Assembly (NCBI GenBank): GCA_019739335.1
Contig: CP073261.1
Span: 248,001 to 312,000, forward strand
Reading direction: 5' to 3'
Length of the DNA: 64,000 nt
Source of the DNA: Erythrobacter sp.
Lineage (GTDB): Bacteria > Pseudomonadota > Alphaproteobacteria > Sphingomonadales > Sphingomonadaceae
Shown here: positions 44,453-53,147 of the stretch, in pieces
How positions within the stretch are numbered: position 1 is the first letter of the stretch
How the letters are laid out: each line of letters opens with the position of its first letter
The notes under the pieces: model-generated
Database searches by the model: none
Seen by the model: only the letters and a program-made list of their open reading frames with translations
Told to the model about the DNA's origin: nothing
Made by a program: the position numbers and the translations under genes

Positions 44453-44695
44453 TCAGCCGCCGGAAACGGGCGGCAGCAGCGCGACTTCGGACCCGTCCAG
44501 CGCTGCCAGCGTGGTCTTGTCCGCCAGCAGTTCGCCGTCCACCGCCAGCCGGACCTTCTCACCCCCCACGGCTTCGGCCAGTTCATCATCCAATGCTGCC
44601 AGCAGACCGGGCCAGTCGAGCGGAGCAGGAAGCAGCCGCTCCCCCTGACCCGAGAGATCGGCAAGCTTGCCGAGGAAGACCACCGTCACCGTCAT
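44453..44695 (-). CDS. moaD: Molybdopterin synthase sulfur carrier MoaD
   Basis: 80 residues with a ubiquitin-like fold and a C-terminal Gly-Gly (LLPPVSGG) that is thiocarboxylated to deliver sulfur. The start shares a base with the moaA stop, and it is followed one base later by moaE. It forms the heterotetramer with MoaE. Confidence 0.94.
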   Translation of the reverse strand: MTVTVVFLGKLADLSGQGERLLPAPLDWPGLLAALDDELAEAVGGEKVRLAVDGELLADKTTLAALDGSEVALLPPVSGG

Positions 44696-45696
44696 CAGCC
44701 GCCCGTCACCGACATATGCCGTGGCTGCGCAGGCGCGGCGCCTTCGGCGATATGGAAATGGTGGCGTTCGGGCTTGATCCGCATGGCTTCGTCCAGCGCA
44801 GCGGAGAGTCGCTCGTCAGGCGAATCGGAGCGCAGCGCGGCGCGCAGATCGACCTGCTCCGCCCCGCCGAGGCAGGCATAGAGCTGGCCGGTCGCGGTCA
44901 CCCGGATACGATTGCACGTAGCGCAGAAATTGTTGCTGAGCGGGGTGATGAACCCCAGCCGCCCGCCGGTCTCCGCAACCCGCACATAACGCGCCGGGCC
45001 GCCGGTGTTGTCGCCGATCTCCTCCAGCGTGAAACGTTCTTCGAGCCGGTCCCGCACGGCGGGCAGCGGCAGGTAATGATCGACTCGCTCCCCATCGACT
45101 TCGCCCAGCGGCATCACCTCGATCAGCGTCAGGTCGTGGCCATTGGCGTGGGCCCATTCGACGAGGAAGGGGATTTCCTCCTCGTTCAGCCCTTTGAGCG
45201 CCACGGTGTTGATCTTGACCTTCAACCCCGCCGCCTTGGCCGCAGCGATTCCGCGCAGCACCTGCACCAGCCGGTCGCGCCGCGAAAGCTGTTCGAACAG
45301 CGCGCCGTCCATTGTATCGAGGCTGACATTGATCCGCCGCACGCCCGCCGCGAACAGCGGTTCCGCAAACTGCTCCAGCTGGGTGCCGTTGGTGGTGAGC
45401 GTGAGTTCGTCCAGCCCGTCACCCAGCTTGCGCCCCAGCGCCTGCACCAGTTCGATCACATCGCGCCGCACCAGCGGCTCGCCCCCGGTCAGGCGGATCT
45501 TGGTGATCCCGCGTTCGATGAAGGCGAGCCCGAGCTTGTGCAGCTCTTCCAGGCTCAGCACTTCCGCCTTGGGCAGGAAGGTCATCCGTTCGGGCATGCA
45601 GTACGAACAGCGCAGGTCGCAGCGATCGGTCACCGACAGCCGCAGATAGGATATGCGGCGCTGGAAGGCATCGACGAGGGGCTTGGCGCAGGACAT
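44695..45696 (-). CDS. moaA: GTP 3',8-cyclase MoaA
   Basis: 333 residues from the ATG at 45696. Radical-SAM cluster C-x3-C-x2-C in [26 protein letters not shown], and the second cluster near the C-terminus ([23 protein letters not shown], in pieces). The C-terminal Gly-Gly tail (SVTGG) is also present, as MoaA requires. It makes 3',8-cyclo-H2GTP in molybdenum cofactor synthesis. moaC is not in this window. Confidence 0.97.
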   Translation of the reverse strand: MSCAKPLVDAFQRRISYLRLSVTDRCDLRCSYCMPERMTFLPKAEVLSLEELHKLGLAFIERGITKIRLTGGEPLVRRDVIELVQALGRKLGDGLDELTLTTNGTQLEQFAEPLFAAGVRRINVSLDTMDGALFEQLSRRDRLVQVLRGIAAAKAAGLKVKINTVALKGLNEEEIPFLVEWAHANGHDLTLIEVMPLGEVDGERVDHYLPLPAVRDRLEERFTLEEIGDNTGGPARYVRVAETGGRLGFITPLSNNFCATCNRIRVTATGQLYACLGGAEQVDLRAALRSDSPDERLSAALDEAMRIKPERHHFHIAEGAAPAQPRHMSVTGG

Positions 45697-45744
45697 GACC
45701 CCCCTTCTATGGCGAGGGTGCCGGACAGAATCAATCAATGCTGC

Positions 45745-46056
45745 CTATGCGAGGGTAAAGACCTGCCCCGTCACCCCGTCCGCCGATTGCAGGTAAAAGA
45801 GCGTGTCCGACACTGCCGCCTCCTCCTCGCCTTCCACCGCGTTGACCCGGTTGGGCACCGCCTCGCGCGCCAGTTCCTGCACCGCCGCCAGCCGCCATGC
45901 GGAATGGGTGTGATCGGCGTGGGGGAGGATCACCACCACGCCACCGGTGGTCGCCATGGAGCGCACGCGCGGCACGAACACGGTATGGAAATGCGCCGCT
46001 GCGTCGAGCGGATGCTCGGGCAGGCCTTCCACCTCAATGATCCCCTGATTCGCCAT
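45745..46056 (-). CDS. Short Rossmann-fold (truncated SDR-like) protein
   Basis: 103 residues from the ATG at 46056, one base overlapping the folB stop (TGATG). It looks like the middle and end of a short-chain dehydrogenase: SMATTGGVVVILPHADHTHS, AAVQELAREAVPNRVNAVEG and a C-terminal ADGVTGQVFTLA. It lacks the N-terminal cofactor loop and the Y-x-x-x-K pair. It may act as a partner of FolB or be a remnant. Coupled to folB. Confidence 0.72.
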   Translation of the reverse strand: MANQGIIEVEGLPEHPLDAAAHFHTVFVPRVRSMATTGGVVVILPHADHTHSAWRLAAVQELAREAVPNRVNAVEGEEEAAVSDTLFYLQSADGVTGQVFTLA

Positions 46057-46424
46057 CAGCGCCGCTCGCGTGTGAGCGTAATGCCGATCTGCTCGTTCGC
46101 CTCGCTCAGCGCCAGCTTGACGATCTTCACCTGCACCTCTTCCACCCGTGCATCCTGCAGAAAAAGCGTTTCGCAGACGTGATCGGCCACCGCCTCGATC
46201 AGCTTGTAATGCGTGGTGCCCAGCGCTTGTGAGCAGGCGAATTTCAGGTCCATGTAGTTCTTGCTGGCATCCAACGGCGTATCGGCATCGAAGAACCGCT
46301 GTGCCTTCAGCCGCGCGCGGACGCTGAACCGCAGCGGCTGCGGGCGACCGGTTTCTTCCGAATAGATGCCGGTGTGGACATCGTGTTCGAAATCCACGAG
46401 TTCGAGATAGAGGCTGTCTGCCAT
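46056..46424 (-). CDS. folB: Dihydroneopterin aldolase FolB
   Basis: 122 residues from the ATG at 46424. FolB motifs: LELVDFEHDVHTGIYSEE (early Glu/His region), YMDLKFACSQALGTTHYKLI, EAVADHVCETLF. It cleaves dihydroneopterin to hydroxymethyldihydropterin in folate synthesis. Followed by the Rossmann protein and then moaA 48 bp later, so two pterin pathways share a transcript in inference. Confidence 0.9.
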   Translation of the reverse strand: MADSLYLELVDFEHDVHTGIYSEETGRPQPLRFSVRARLKAQRFFDADTPLDASKNYMDLKFACSQALGTTHYKLIEAVADHVCETLFLQDARVEEVQVKIVKLALSEANEQIGITLTRERR

Positions 46425-46564
46425 GATGGGCGCGGAAATGGCAGCGCACGCCTCACTTGGCAAGCGGGCTTGGCAGCGGGCGGAGTGGTGCCGGGAACCT
46501 CGGTCCTGGTTGACCTTTGCCTGCGGAGCGGTGCAAACCGCGCAAAACTTCGGGGAGTATCACC

Positions 46565-47353
46565 ATGGACGACCAGACACTTGCGGGCGAACCGGCCCCG
46601 GCCACCAGCCCTGCCACGCCGCAAGGATCGAAGCTGATTCGATGGACCGGCAATTTCGTTCTTGGTGGGGCGCTGATCCTGGTGACGATCGTACTGGTGG
46701 CAGCGACACTTGCGCGTTTCGACATAATCGACAAGCTGGCGGGGTTTGGTCCCTTTTACCTTTCGCTGAATCCGGCCCGCGCGCTCACCGTGATCGGCAT
46801 CGTCGCCTTGATTATCGCTTTCGTCCGCAAGACCGGCGGCGGCGGCAAGCTGGCGCTGGGCACGATCCTCGCGGGCGGATTGACCGTGGCGGTCTACGTT
46901 CTGCTGGTTATTCCGGCCGGCAAGGTGCCGCCGATTCACGACATCACCACCAACCTGAACACTCCACCGCAGTTCGTGGAACTGGATCGCCCGCCGGTCA
47001 GCACCGGGCCGTTCAGCCAGGAGGAATGGCGCGCGTTCCATGAAGGTGCCTATGCCGATATCCAGCCGATCCTGATCGACAAAGCGCCCGAAGTGGTGCT
47101 GGCCGATGCCCAGGCGCTGATGGAAGATCGCGGCTGGGAAGTAGCCGCCTACGATGCCGCAGCAGGTCGGCTCGAAGCGACGGCAACCGCCGGTTACGTG
47201 CGCTTTTATGACGATGTGGTGCTGATGGTAACGCCAGTCGCCGATGGCAGCACGCGGGTGGATATGCGCAGCGTCAGCCGCGTGGGCGTAAGCGATGTCG
47301 GCTACAACGCCGCGCGCATCCGTGAATTCCTTGCCGATTTGCAGGCGGTATAA
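46565..47353 (+). CDS. DUF1499 domain membrane protein
   Basis: 262 residues from ATG 46565 with GGGGAG about 8 nt upstream. Three or so hydrophobic segments occupy about 30-130 (GGALILVTIVLVAATLARF, ALTVIGIVALIIAFV, LTVAVYVLLVIPAG). The C-terminal half is a DUF1499 domain (VPPIHDITTNLNTPPQF, EVAAYDAAAGRLEATATA, VSRVGVSDVGYNAARIREFL). Function unknown. Divergent from folB. Confidence 0.88.
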   Translation: MDDQTLAGEPAPATSPATPQGSKLIRWTGNFVLGGALILVTIVLVAATLARFDIIDKLAGFGPFYLSLNPARALTVIGIVALIIAFVRKTGGGGKLALGTILAGGLTVAVYVLLVIPAGKVPPIHDITTNLNTPPQFVELDRPPVSTGPFSQEEWRAFHEGAYADIQPILIDKAPEVVLADAQALMEDRGWEVAAYDAAAGRLEATATAGYVRFYDDVVLMVTPVADGSTRVDMRSVSRVGVSDVGYNAARIREFLADLQAV

Positions 47354-47356
47354 GCA

Positions 47357-48583
47357 CTACTGGCATAAGCCCGCAGCGCGCTCGGCAAGGCCCCGCAAAC
47401 CACCACGGCAGCGCGGCAGGCCTGCCGGTTCAGCGGGGGTCTGCGCCTGTTCGCCGCCGCCTATTTCGCCGCCCATCCCCATGTCCATGCCGGGGATGAC
47501 CATCGCCATCGAGCGATACCGCACCCGCGCAATCCATTCGGGCCGCCACGTTGCGCGCGCGTCTGCGGGACGCGGCGGGTAGGCGAAATCGACCTGCGGA
47601 CCGTAGGCATAGACGCTGGTCACATAGCCTTCGCCCGCCGCTTCGGTGACTTCGGCGGGAATGGTGCAAGTGCTCTGCGTCGGCGGCAACAGCGTGCCCG
47701 CCTCGACGTAGCGGCGCGCGGTGGAGGGGGAAATCCAGTCGGCAAAAGGCCCGCCAAACTGCTGGCTGGAAGCCGAAGTCCACCACACCATGTCGCGCTC
47801 GTTGCGGCCCGCGCCGATGGTCCAGGCGTAGTATCCTGTCGCCCGTTCCAGCGCGTTCCAGCGCAGCGCCATCGCCCCGCTGGGCATGGCGCTGCCCGAT
47901 GGATTGAGCGCGGGCATGAAGTCTTCGGCCAGCGTGAAGTTGATCTCCGGCGCGTAGTTGGCGGCAATCCGGTGCTGGCCGAGCAGCGATGCCCCCGCGG
48001 GCACCGAGCGCCCATCCTCGCCATTGGGCCAGTGGCCATAGGTGGTCGAATTGTCCGGCCGCACGCTCCAGTCATCGGGCAGGTTGAGCCCCTGCGCATA
48101 GAGGCCCGGCGGGATCTCCCCACGCGCCAGACTGGCGAAGTCGATCACCACCGGCTGGCCCGGACCGGCATTCTCGCCGCAGCCCCAGAACAGCAGCAGC
48201 CGTCCGCGCGGCATTTCGGCCGTGCCCGGCGCACCGGGACTGCCCGACTGCGGACGATAGGTCAGCGGCACCGAGCGGCCAAGGCCCGCGCCTTCGGGCA
48301 TGAAGTGATCGGCATCCGCCTCGCCGCCCGATGGCGTGCGCAAGGAACCCAGCCGTAGCACCAGTTCGTGCGCCGACTGCCCGCCGCCGTTCATCATCGA
48401 CATCATCGAGCCGAGCCCGCCGCCGCCCTGCATCATCGCCGCCATGCCCGATAGGGTGCCCGCGTCCACGGTGTAGCGGGCGATCGGCGGTTCGCTTTGT
48501 TGTGCAGCCAGAGGCACAAAAGCGAGCAACGATGTGACGGATGCCAGCGAAAGGCCGGCCACGGTGCGGAATGCAAGGCGCAT
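47357..48583 (-). CDS. Secreted Met/Gly-rich protein of unknown function
   Basis: 408 residues from the ATG at 48583 (GGGGGGAAAG upstream), with a signal peptide (about 1-28, PLAAQ). After it comes MAAMMQGGGGLGSMMSMMNG, and near the end SMAMVIPGMDMGMGGEIGGG, both unusually rich in Met and Gly. The middle (about 75-340) is a beta-rich globular region with many Trp and Pro (LLLFWGCGE, ATGYYAWTIGAGRNERDMVW). Cys are few. I recognise no family; metal binding by Met is a guess. Convergent with DUF1499. Confidence 0.7.
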   Translation of the reverse strand: MRLAFRTVAGLSLASVTSLLAFVPLAAQQSEPPIARYTVDAGTLSGMAAMMQGGGGLGSMMSMMNGGGQSAHELVLRLGSLRTPSGGEADADHFMPEGAGLGRSVPLTYRPQSGSPGAPGTAEMPRGRLLLFWGCGENAGPGQPVVIDFASLARGEIPPGLYAQGLNLPDDWSVRPDNSTTYGHWPNGEDGRSVPAGASLLGQHRIAANYAPEINFTLAEDFMPALNPSGSAMPSGAMALRWNALERATGYYAWTIGAGRNERDMVWWTSASSQQFGGPFADWISPSTARRYVEAGTLLPPTQSTCTIPAEVTEAAGEGYVTSVYAYGPQVDFAYPPRPADARATWRPEWIARVRYRSMAMVIPGMDMGMGGEIGGGEQAQTPAEPAGLPRCRGGLRGLAERAAGLCQ

Positions 48584-48700
48584 GATCTTTCCCCCCATTT
48601 GCCAGGGAGCGCGCGTCAAACGGATCGCATCGCTCTCCGGAAACCGGGGCCAGTATAAGACCAGGCACGGAGTCGCTCAAAGCGGTAATGCATACCCCGC

Positions 48701-49603
48701 TCAGGCCTTCCCGTTGTTGCTCCAGCGGGCGAAAATGGCGGTGGGCAGCAACCGCCCGCCCTCGCCTTCCTCGCGGATCGCCAGTTCGCCGTGTTCGACC
48801 TTGCCGGGCAGGCCCGCGCAGGCTTCCGCCAGCAGCCCGCCGATAGCGAGCGAGGATATCCGCACGGCATAGACCGTCAGGAACAGGAAGCGGCTGTCCG
48901 TATCGAGCAACCGGCGGCAGTTGGTGATCAGTGGCGGCAGGCCTTCTTCCAGCCGCCAGACCTCGCCTTCCGGCCCGCGCCCGAACTTGGGCGGATCGAG
49001 GATGATTCCGTCATAGCGCTTTCCCCGCCGAACTTCGCGCGCGGAAAACTTCGCCGCATCGTCCACCAGCCAGCGGATCGGGCGATCGGCCATGCCCGAC
49101 AGCGCAGCGTTCTCGCGCGCCTGCGCCACCGACTTCTTGCTCGCATCGACGTGGGTAACGGGCCCGCATTCGCTCAGCGCCAGCGAGCCGACGCCGGTGT
49201 AGCCGAACAGGTTGAGTGCTGTCGCTTCGGCCCGGCCCGCGAGCTGCCCGCGCATCCATTCCCACACCGGGGCCATGTCAGGAAAGAAGCCGAGATGCCG
49301 GAACGGCGTGCATTGCGCGGTGAACTTGGCCTCATTCCAGGCCAGCGGCCAGCCTGCATCGGGCACCGCCTTGGTGAAATGCCAGCGCCCGCCGCCATCC
49401 TCGTCGCTGCCGGGAATGAACTCGCCGTGCGCCTGCCACTCGGCTTCGGACAATCGCGGCTGCCACATCGCCTGTGGTTCGGGGCGGATGAAGCGGAACG
49501 GCCCGTAGCGTTCGAGCTTGCGGCCATTGCCCGAGTCGATCAGCCCGTAATCGGACCACGCCTCGCCCGCCATGACGAGGGGTTGCCGGGCGAGGTCAGC
49601 CAT
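48701..49603 (-). CDS. SAM-dependent methyltransferase, RlmI-like
   Basis: 300 residues. Motif I is ALNLFGYTGVGSLALSECG, the acidic loop VTHVDASKKSVAQARENAAL, then WLVDDAAKFSAREVRRGKRY and the DPPKF catalytic motif IILDPPKFGRGPEGEV. This matches the class I RlmI/RlmK-type rRNA methyltransferases acting on 23S rRNA C5 or N2; the exact target is unsure. It lacks an N-terminal PUA domain. Starts 9 bp after the thrC stop, so they form an operon. Confidence 0.88.
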   Translation of the reverse strand: MADLARQPLVMAGEAWSDYGLIDSGNGRKLERYGPFRFIRPEPQAMWQPRLSEAEWQAHGEFIPGSDEDGGGRWHFTKAVPDAGWPLAWNEAKFTAQCTPFRHLGFFPDMAPVWEWMRGQLAGRAEATALNLFGYTGVGSLALSECGPVTHVDASKKSVAQARENAALSGMADRPIRWLVDDAAKFSAREVRRGKRYDGIILDPPKFGRGPEGEVWRLEEGLPPLITNCRRLLDTDSRFLFLTVYAVRISSLAIGGLLAEACAGLPGKVEHGELAIREEGEGGRLLPTAIFARWSNNGKA

Positions 49604-49612
49604 TTGGGCGCA

Positions 49613-51013
49613 TCACGACGAAAGAGTGGCGCGCTCCGCCACGTAGTCGCGCACCGCCTCGTAGGTGCCGGGCAAGCTGTCGTAACGCTCCTCGCGCTCA
49701 AACAGATCGCCCACACGCGTGGGGAGCGCGGGGCGGTGGCCGGTGGCGCGTTCCACCGCGTCGCAGAACTTGGCCGGGTGCGCGGTCGCCAGTGTCACAA
49801 CCGGCACTGCCGGATCGATCCCCGCAACCCGCGCGGCGTGGAGGCCGATGGCAGTGTGCGGATCGATGATCTCGCCGCACTTCTCCGCAGCCCATGCCAT
49901 CGCCCGCGCCATTTCATCGGCATCAGCCCGCGCGCTGGTGAACAGCGCCGCCGCACCCTGCCGCTGCGCATTGGTCAACTGCATCGCCTTGCTCGCCTCG
50001 AACCCGCGCATCTGCTCCGCCAAGGCCGCGCCATCGCGCCCGCCGAGATCGTAGAGCAGCCGTTCGAAATTGCTCGACACCTGGATGTCCATGCTCGGCG
50101 CGTCGGTGGGAGTGACCTGGCCCGCCGAATAGTCGCCGCTGGAAAGTGCGCGGTGGAGAATGTCGTTGATATTGGTCGCCACGATCAGCCGCTCGACCGG
50201 CAGGCCCATCGCGTGCGCGACATAGCCCGCGAAGACATCGCCGAAATTGCCGGTCGGCACGCTGAAGGCCACCCGCCGCTGCGGCGCACCCAGTTGCAGG
50301 GCGGCGGCGAAGTAATAGACCACCTGCGCCATCAGCCGCGCCCAGTTGATCGAATTGACCGCGCTGATGCGGTACTTGCCGGTCATCTCGGCATCGACGA
50401 ACATCCGCTTCACCGTGGCCTGCGCGTCGTCGAAGCTGCCGTCGATGGCGATATTGTGGACATTCGGTGCGAGCACCGTGGTCATCTGGCGGCGCTGCAC
50501 GTCGCTCACTCGGCCGTGTGGATGCAGCATGAAGATATCGACTTGGCTGCGCCCCGCTACTGCGTCGATCGCGGCGCTGCCGGTATCCCCGCTGGTCGCG
50601 CCGACGATGGTCAGGTGATCGTCGCTACCCTTCAGGAAATGCTCGAATAGCCGCCCGAGCAGTTGCAGCGCCACATCCTTGAACGCCAGCGTCGGGCCGT
50701 GGAACAGTTCGAGCAGCCAGTGCTGCTGGTCGAACTGGGTGAGCGGGGTGACGGCGGCGTGCGAAAAGCGGCCATAGGCGGCGGTGCACAGATCGCGCAG
50801 TTCGTCCTCGGTAAGACTGCCCGCAACGAAAGGGGTCATCACCCGCACTGCCAGTTCGGCATAGGGCAGGCCCGCCATTGCCGCGATCTGGGCCTCGGTA
50901 AAGCGCGGCCAGCGTTCGGGGACGTAAAGCCCACCGTCGCTGGCAAGGCCGGCAAGGGTGACGCCCTTGAAATCGAGCGCCGGGGCAGAGCCGCGGGTGG
51001 AGACGTATCGCAT
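49613..51013 (-). CDS. thrC: Threonine synthase
   Basis: 466 residues, normal for the long bacterial form. PLP Lys is in FHGPTLAFKDVALQLLG. Other signatures: MRYVSTRGSAPALDFKGV, VGATSGDTGSAAIDAVAG, FSVPTGNFGDVFAGYVAH and ATNINDILHR. It converts O-phosphohomoserine to threonine. Followed by the methyltransferase; preceded by the palindromic repeat copy 2. Confidence 0.97.
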   Translation of the reverse strand: MRYVSTRGSAPALDFKGVTLAGLASDGGLYVPERWPRFTEAQIAAMAGLPYAELAVRVMTPFVAGSLTEDELRDLCTAAYGRFSHAAVTPLTQFDQQHWLLELFHGPTLAFKDVALQLLGRLFEHFLKGSDDHLTIVGATSGDTGSAAIDAVAGRSQVDIFMLHPHGRVSDVQRRQMTTVLAPNVHNIAIDGSFDDAQATVKRMFVDAEMTGKYRISAVNSINWARLMAQVVYYFAAALQLGAPQRRVAFSVPTGNFGDVFAGYVAHAMGLPVERLIVATNINDILHRALSSGDYSAGQVTPTDAPSMDIQVSSNFERLLYDLGGRDGAALAEQMRGFEASKAMQLTNAQRQGAAALFTSARADADEMARAMAWAAEKCGEIIDPHTAIGLHAARVAGIDPAVPVVTLATAHPAKFCDAVERATGHRPALPTRVGDLFEREERYDSLPGTYEAVRDYVAERATLSS

Positions 51014-51092
51014 GGCGGTGCGCGTTAGCGGCCTAGGCCGCCTGCGGCAAGAAAGCTCGTGGCTGGCGACCCATTCAAGAGCTGGTATAAAT

Positions 51093-51177
51093 GTCAGCCC
51101 GGACCTGTTCCGGGCCCGGTGCTTTTCCTTTAACGGTGGAAAAGGGAAGCACTGGCCCGGAACAAGTCCGGGCTGAC
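51093..51177. repeat. Dispersed palindromic repeat, copy 2
   Basis: An 85-bp inverted repeat matching the 29361 copy almost base for base in both arms: GTCAGCCCGGACCTGTTCC pairs with GGAACAAGTCCGGGCTGAC. The centre differs slightly. It ends 5 nt from the SURF1 stop and lies between SURF1 and thrC. Confidence 0.9.
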
Positions 51178-51182
51178 AAGTG

Positions 51183-51800
51183 CTATTTGCTCTCCCGCCA
51201 GCGCCGCCGCAGCGCCAGCCAGTAGATCACCAGCGCAGTGAGCGCGAAGAAGAACCACTGCCCGGCGTAGGCGAGGTGGTTGTTGGGCAGGTCGTTGGGA
51301 TCGGGGACTGCCGCAGGCTCTAGTCCGGCCTGCGGCGTCGTGGCGACTACCTTGAATTGCTCCCCCATCGGCGCGAGAACGCCCACAAGTTCGCCCCCGT
51401 TCCAATCCACCCGCTGAGGCGATTGGGACCAGCCAATGACACCGTAAATCTCACGGAGTGGCCCTCCTTCACTGCGAGGCGGCATCGATTGCTGCAAACA
51501 AGTATAGCGGTGGACATACCCTGTCTGACCAGCCAAGTTCCGCCCAGCGACGGCTTGCCATTGGAATGGACGGCTACAGGAAATCGTCACATTGCGATAT
51601 AACAGCTCTTCGGTAGTCCGGAGGTTCTCCAGCCGCACCGGCGGCAATTGCTGCGCATCGGCAAAGCCCGCAATCATCACCGCCTTCTCGTCTGCCCGCC
51701 CAAGCTGCCAGAACCCCAGCATGACCATCACCGCCGCAGCGGCCACCACCACGACCGTCGGCACAATCGGCACCTTGCGCCCCGCGTTATTGGCACTCAC
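51183..51800 (-). CDS. SURF1-family cytochrome oxidase assembly protein
   Basis: 205 residues from the GTG at 51800, overlapping the DUF983 stop by GTGA. Two membrane helices at the ends (about 12-30 and 182-198) flank a periplasmic domain, the SURF1 topology. Motifs: LGFWQLGRADEKAVM, NVTISCSRPFQWQ, VIGWSQSPQRVDW, NNHLAYAGQWFFFALTALVIYW (split). It assists heme a insertion into subunit I. Terminal gene of the cox cluster. Confidence 0.9.
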   Translation of the reverse strand: MSANNAGRKVPIVPTVVVVAAAAVMVMLGFWQLGRADEKAVMIAGFADAQQLPPVRLENLRTTEELLYRNVTISCSRPFQWQAVAGRNLAGQTGYVHRYTCLQQSMPPRSEGGPLREIYGVIGWSQSPQRVDWNGGELVGVLAPMGEQFKVVATTPQAGLEPAAVPDPNDLPNNHLAYAGQWFFFALTALVIYWLALRRRWRESK

Positions 51801-52192
51801 GACAGATCACTCCCGTCATGCCGGTGTTCCGCCGCCCCGCGCCGATATTCGCTCACAAGCAGCCAGCCCTTGACCAGCCGCAGCCCGCCGATGACGCCGC
51901 CAATGGTCAAGGGCAGCCACAGTAGCACATGCACCCACCACGGCGGCGCGACGGTCAGTTGCAGCCAGATCGCCAGCGCGACAATCGGTGCGCCAATCAG
52001 GAAGGTCAGGAAGGCCGCCGGGCCATCTCCCACGTTGAACTTCGCATAGTCCAGCCCGCAGGCGGTGCAGCGGTCGGCGAATTTTACCCAGCCCGCAAAC
52101 AGGGTTCGCTCGCCGCAGCGCGGGCACAAACCGAAAAGGGCAGCCTGACCCGTGGGAGGCTGCCCCTTCTTTGCTGGCGTTTCAGCCGTCAC
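51797..52192 (-). CDS. DUF983 membrane protein
   Basis: 131 residues. An N-terminal zinc-ribbon-like pair CPRCGERTLF ... CTACGLDYAKF is followed by two membrane helices (FLTFLIGAPIVALAIWLQL, VLLWLPLTIGGVIGGLRLV). DUF983 is commonly found in alphaproteobacterial cox clusters and is presumed to help copper or subunit handling; that role is unproven. Coupled to SURF1 by a four-base overlap. Confidence 0.92.
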   Translation of the reverse strand: MTAETPAKKGQPPTGQAALFGLCPRCGERTLFAGWVKFADRCTACGLDYAKFNVGDGPAAFLTFLIGAPIVALAIWLQLTVAPPWWVHVLLWLPLTIGGVIGGLRLVKGWLLVSEYRRGAAEHRHDGSDLS

Positions 52193-52201
52193 CGGAAGTT
52201 C

Positions 52202-53083
52202 CTAGTGGATTTCGGCACCCCAGCCGCCCCAGACATAGACCGAGACGAAGAGGAACAGCCACACCACGTCGACGAAGTGCCAGTACCATGCTGCCGCTTC
52301 GAAGCCGAAGTGCTGGCGCGGGGTGAAGTGGCCCTTGTACACGCGGAACAGGCACACGGAGAGGAAGATGGTGCCGACCAGCACGTGGAAGCCGTGGAAC
52401 CCGGTCGCCATGTAGAAGGCGCTCGAATAGTTCACCCCGCCGAAGCCGAAGCTGGCGTGGCTGTATTCGTAGGCCTGGATCGCGGAGAACAGCACGCCCA
52501 GCGCGATGGTGAGCCACAGGCCCTTCTTCAGCCCGTCCCGATCACCGTGGATCAGCGCATGGTGCGCCCAGGTGACGGTGGTGCCGGAGCACAGCAGAAT
52601 GATGGTGTTGAGCAGCGGCAGCGCGAAGGGATCGAGCACGTGGATGCCCTGCGCGGGGAAAGTTGCCAGCGCGGCGGCGCCTTCCTGCCCGATGATGTTT
52701 TCCCAGATATTGTCACCCACTTCGCGCACCGGAGCGGGGAACAGCGCGAAATCGAACCAGGACCAGAACCAGCCGACGAAAAACATCACTTCCGAAGCGA
52801 TGAACAGGATCATGCCGTAACGCAGGTGCAGCTGCACTACCGGCGTGTGATCGCCGCGCTGCGCTTCCTTGACGATGTTGGTGAACCAGGCGAAGAACGT
52901 GGCGATCAGCCCGGCGATGCCAAGGCCGAGCACGATCCGCCAGCTGGTTTCGCCGAATTCGCCCGCATCGCCGTGCATGAACAGCACCATGCCGCTGGTG
53001 AAAACCAGCGCCGAAAGCGCGCCGATGAACGGCCAGATATCGGGCTCGAGAATATGGTAATCGTGGTTCTTGGCGCCGGCCAT
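52202..53083 (-). CDS. coxC: Cytochrome c oxidase subunit III
   Basis: 293 residues with seven membrane helices. Subunit III features: NHDYHILEPDIWPFIGALSA, SEVMFFVGWFWSWFDFALF with the conserved Glu, TGFHGFHVLVGTIFLSVC with HGxHV, and WYWHFVDVVWLFLFVSVYVWG (split). It supports the aa3-type proton-pumping oxidase. It follows ctaG after 64 bp. Confidence 0.97.
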   Translation of the reverse strand: MAGAKNHDYHILEPDIWPFIGALSALVFTSGMVLFMHGDAGEFGETSWRIVLGLGIAGLIATFFAWFTNIVKEAQRGDHTPVVQLHLRYGMILFIASEVMFFVGWFWSWFDFALFPAPVREVGDNIWENIIGQEGAAALATFPAQGIHVLDPFALPLLNTIILLCSGTTVTWAHHALIHGDRDGLKKGLWLTIALGVLFSAIQAYEYSHASFGFGGVNYSSAFYMATGFHGFHVLVGTIFLSVCLFRVYKGHFTPRQHFGFEAAAWYWHFVDVVWLFLFVSVYVWGGWGAEIH

Positions 53084-53147
53084 GATACAGTCCTGATCCT
53101 TGCGTTTGTCTGGCCCTTAATACCCGCCTTGCCGCGGGTCCAGAGGC

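Noticed and set aside
44299-46182. Plus-strand 627-codon frame antisense to moaD, moaA and the Rossmann gene
   Set aside because: Shadow frame; moaA and moaD are certain on the other strand.
48791-50650. Plus-strand 619-codon frame antisense to thrC and the methyltransferase
   Set aside because: Shadow frame, His/Arg-rich with no motif.
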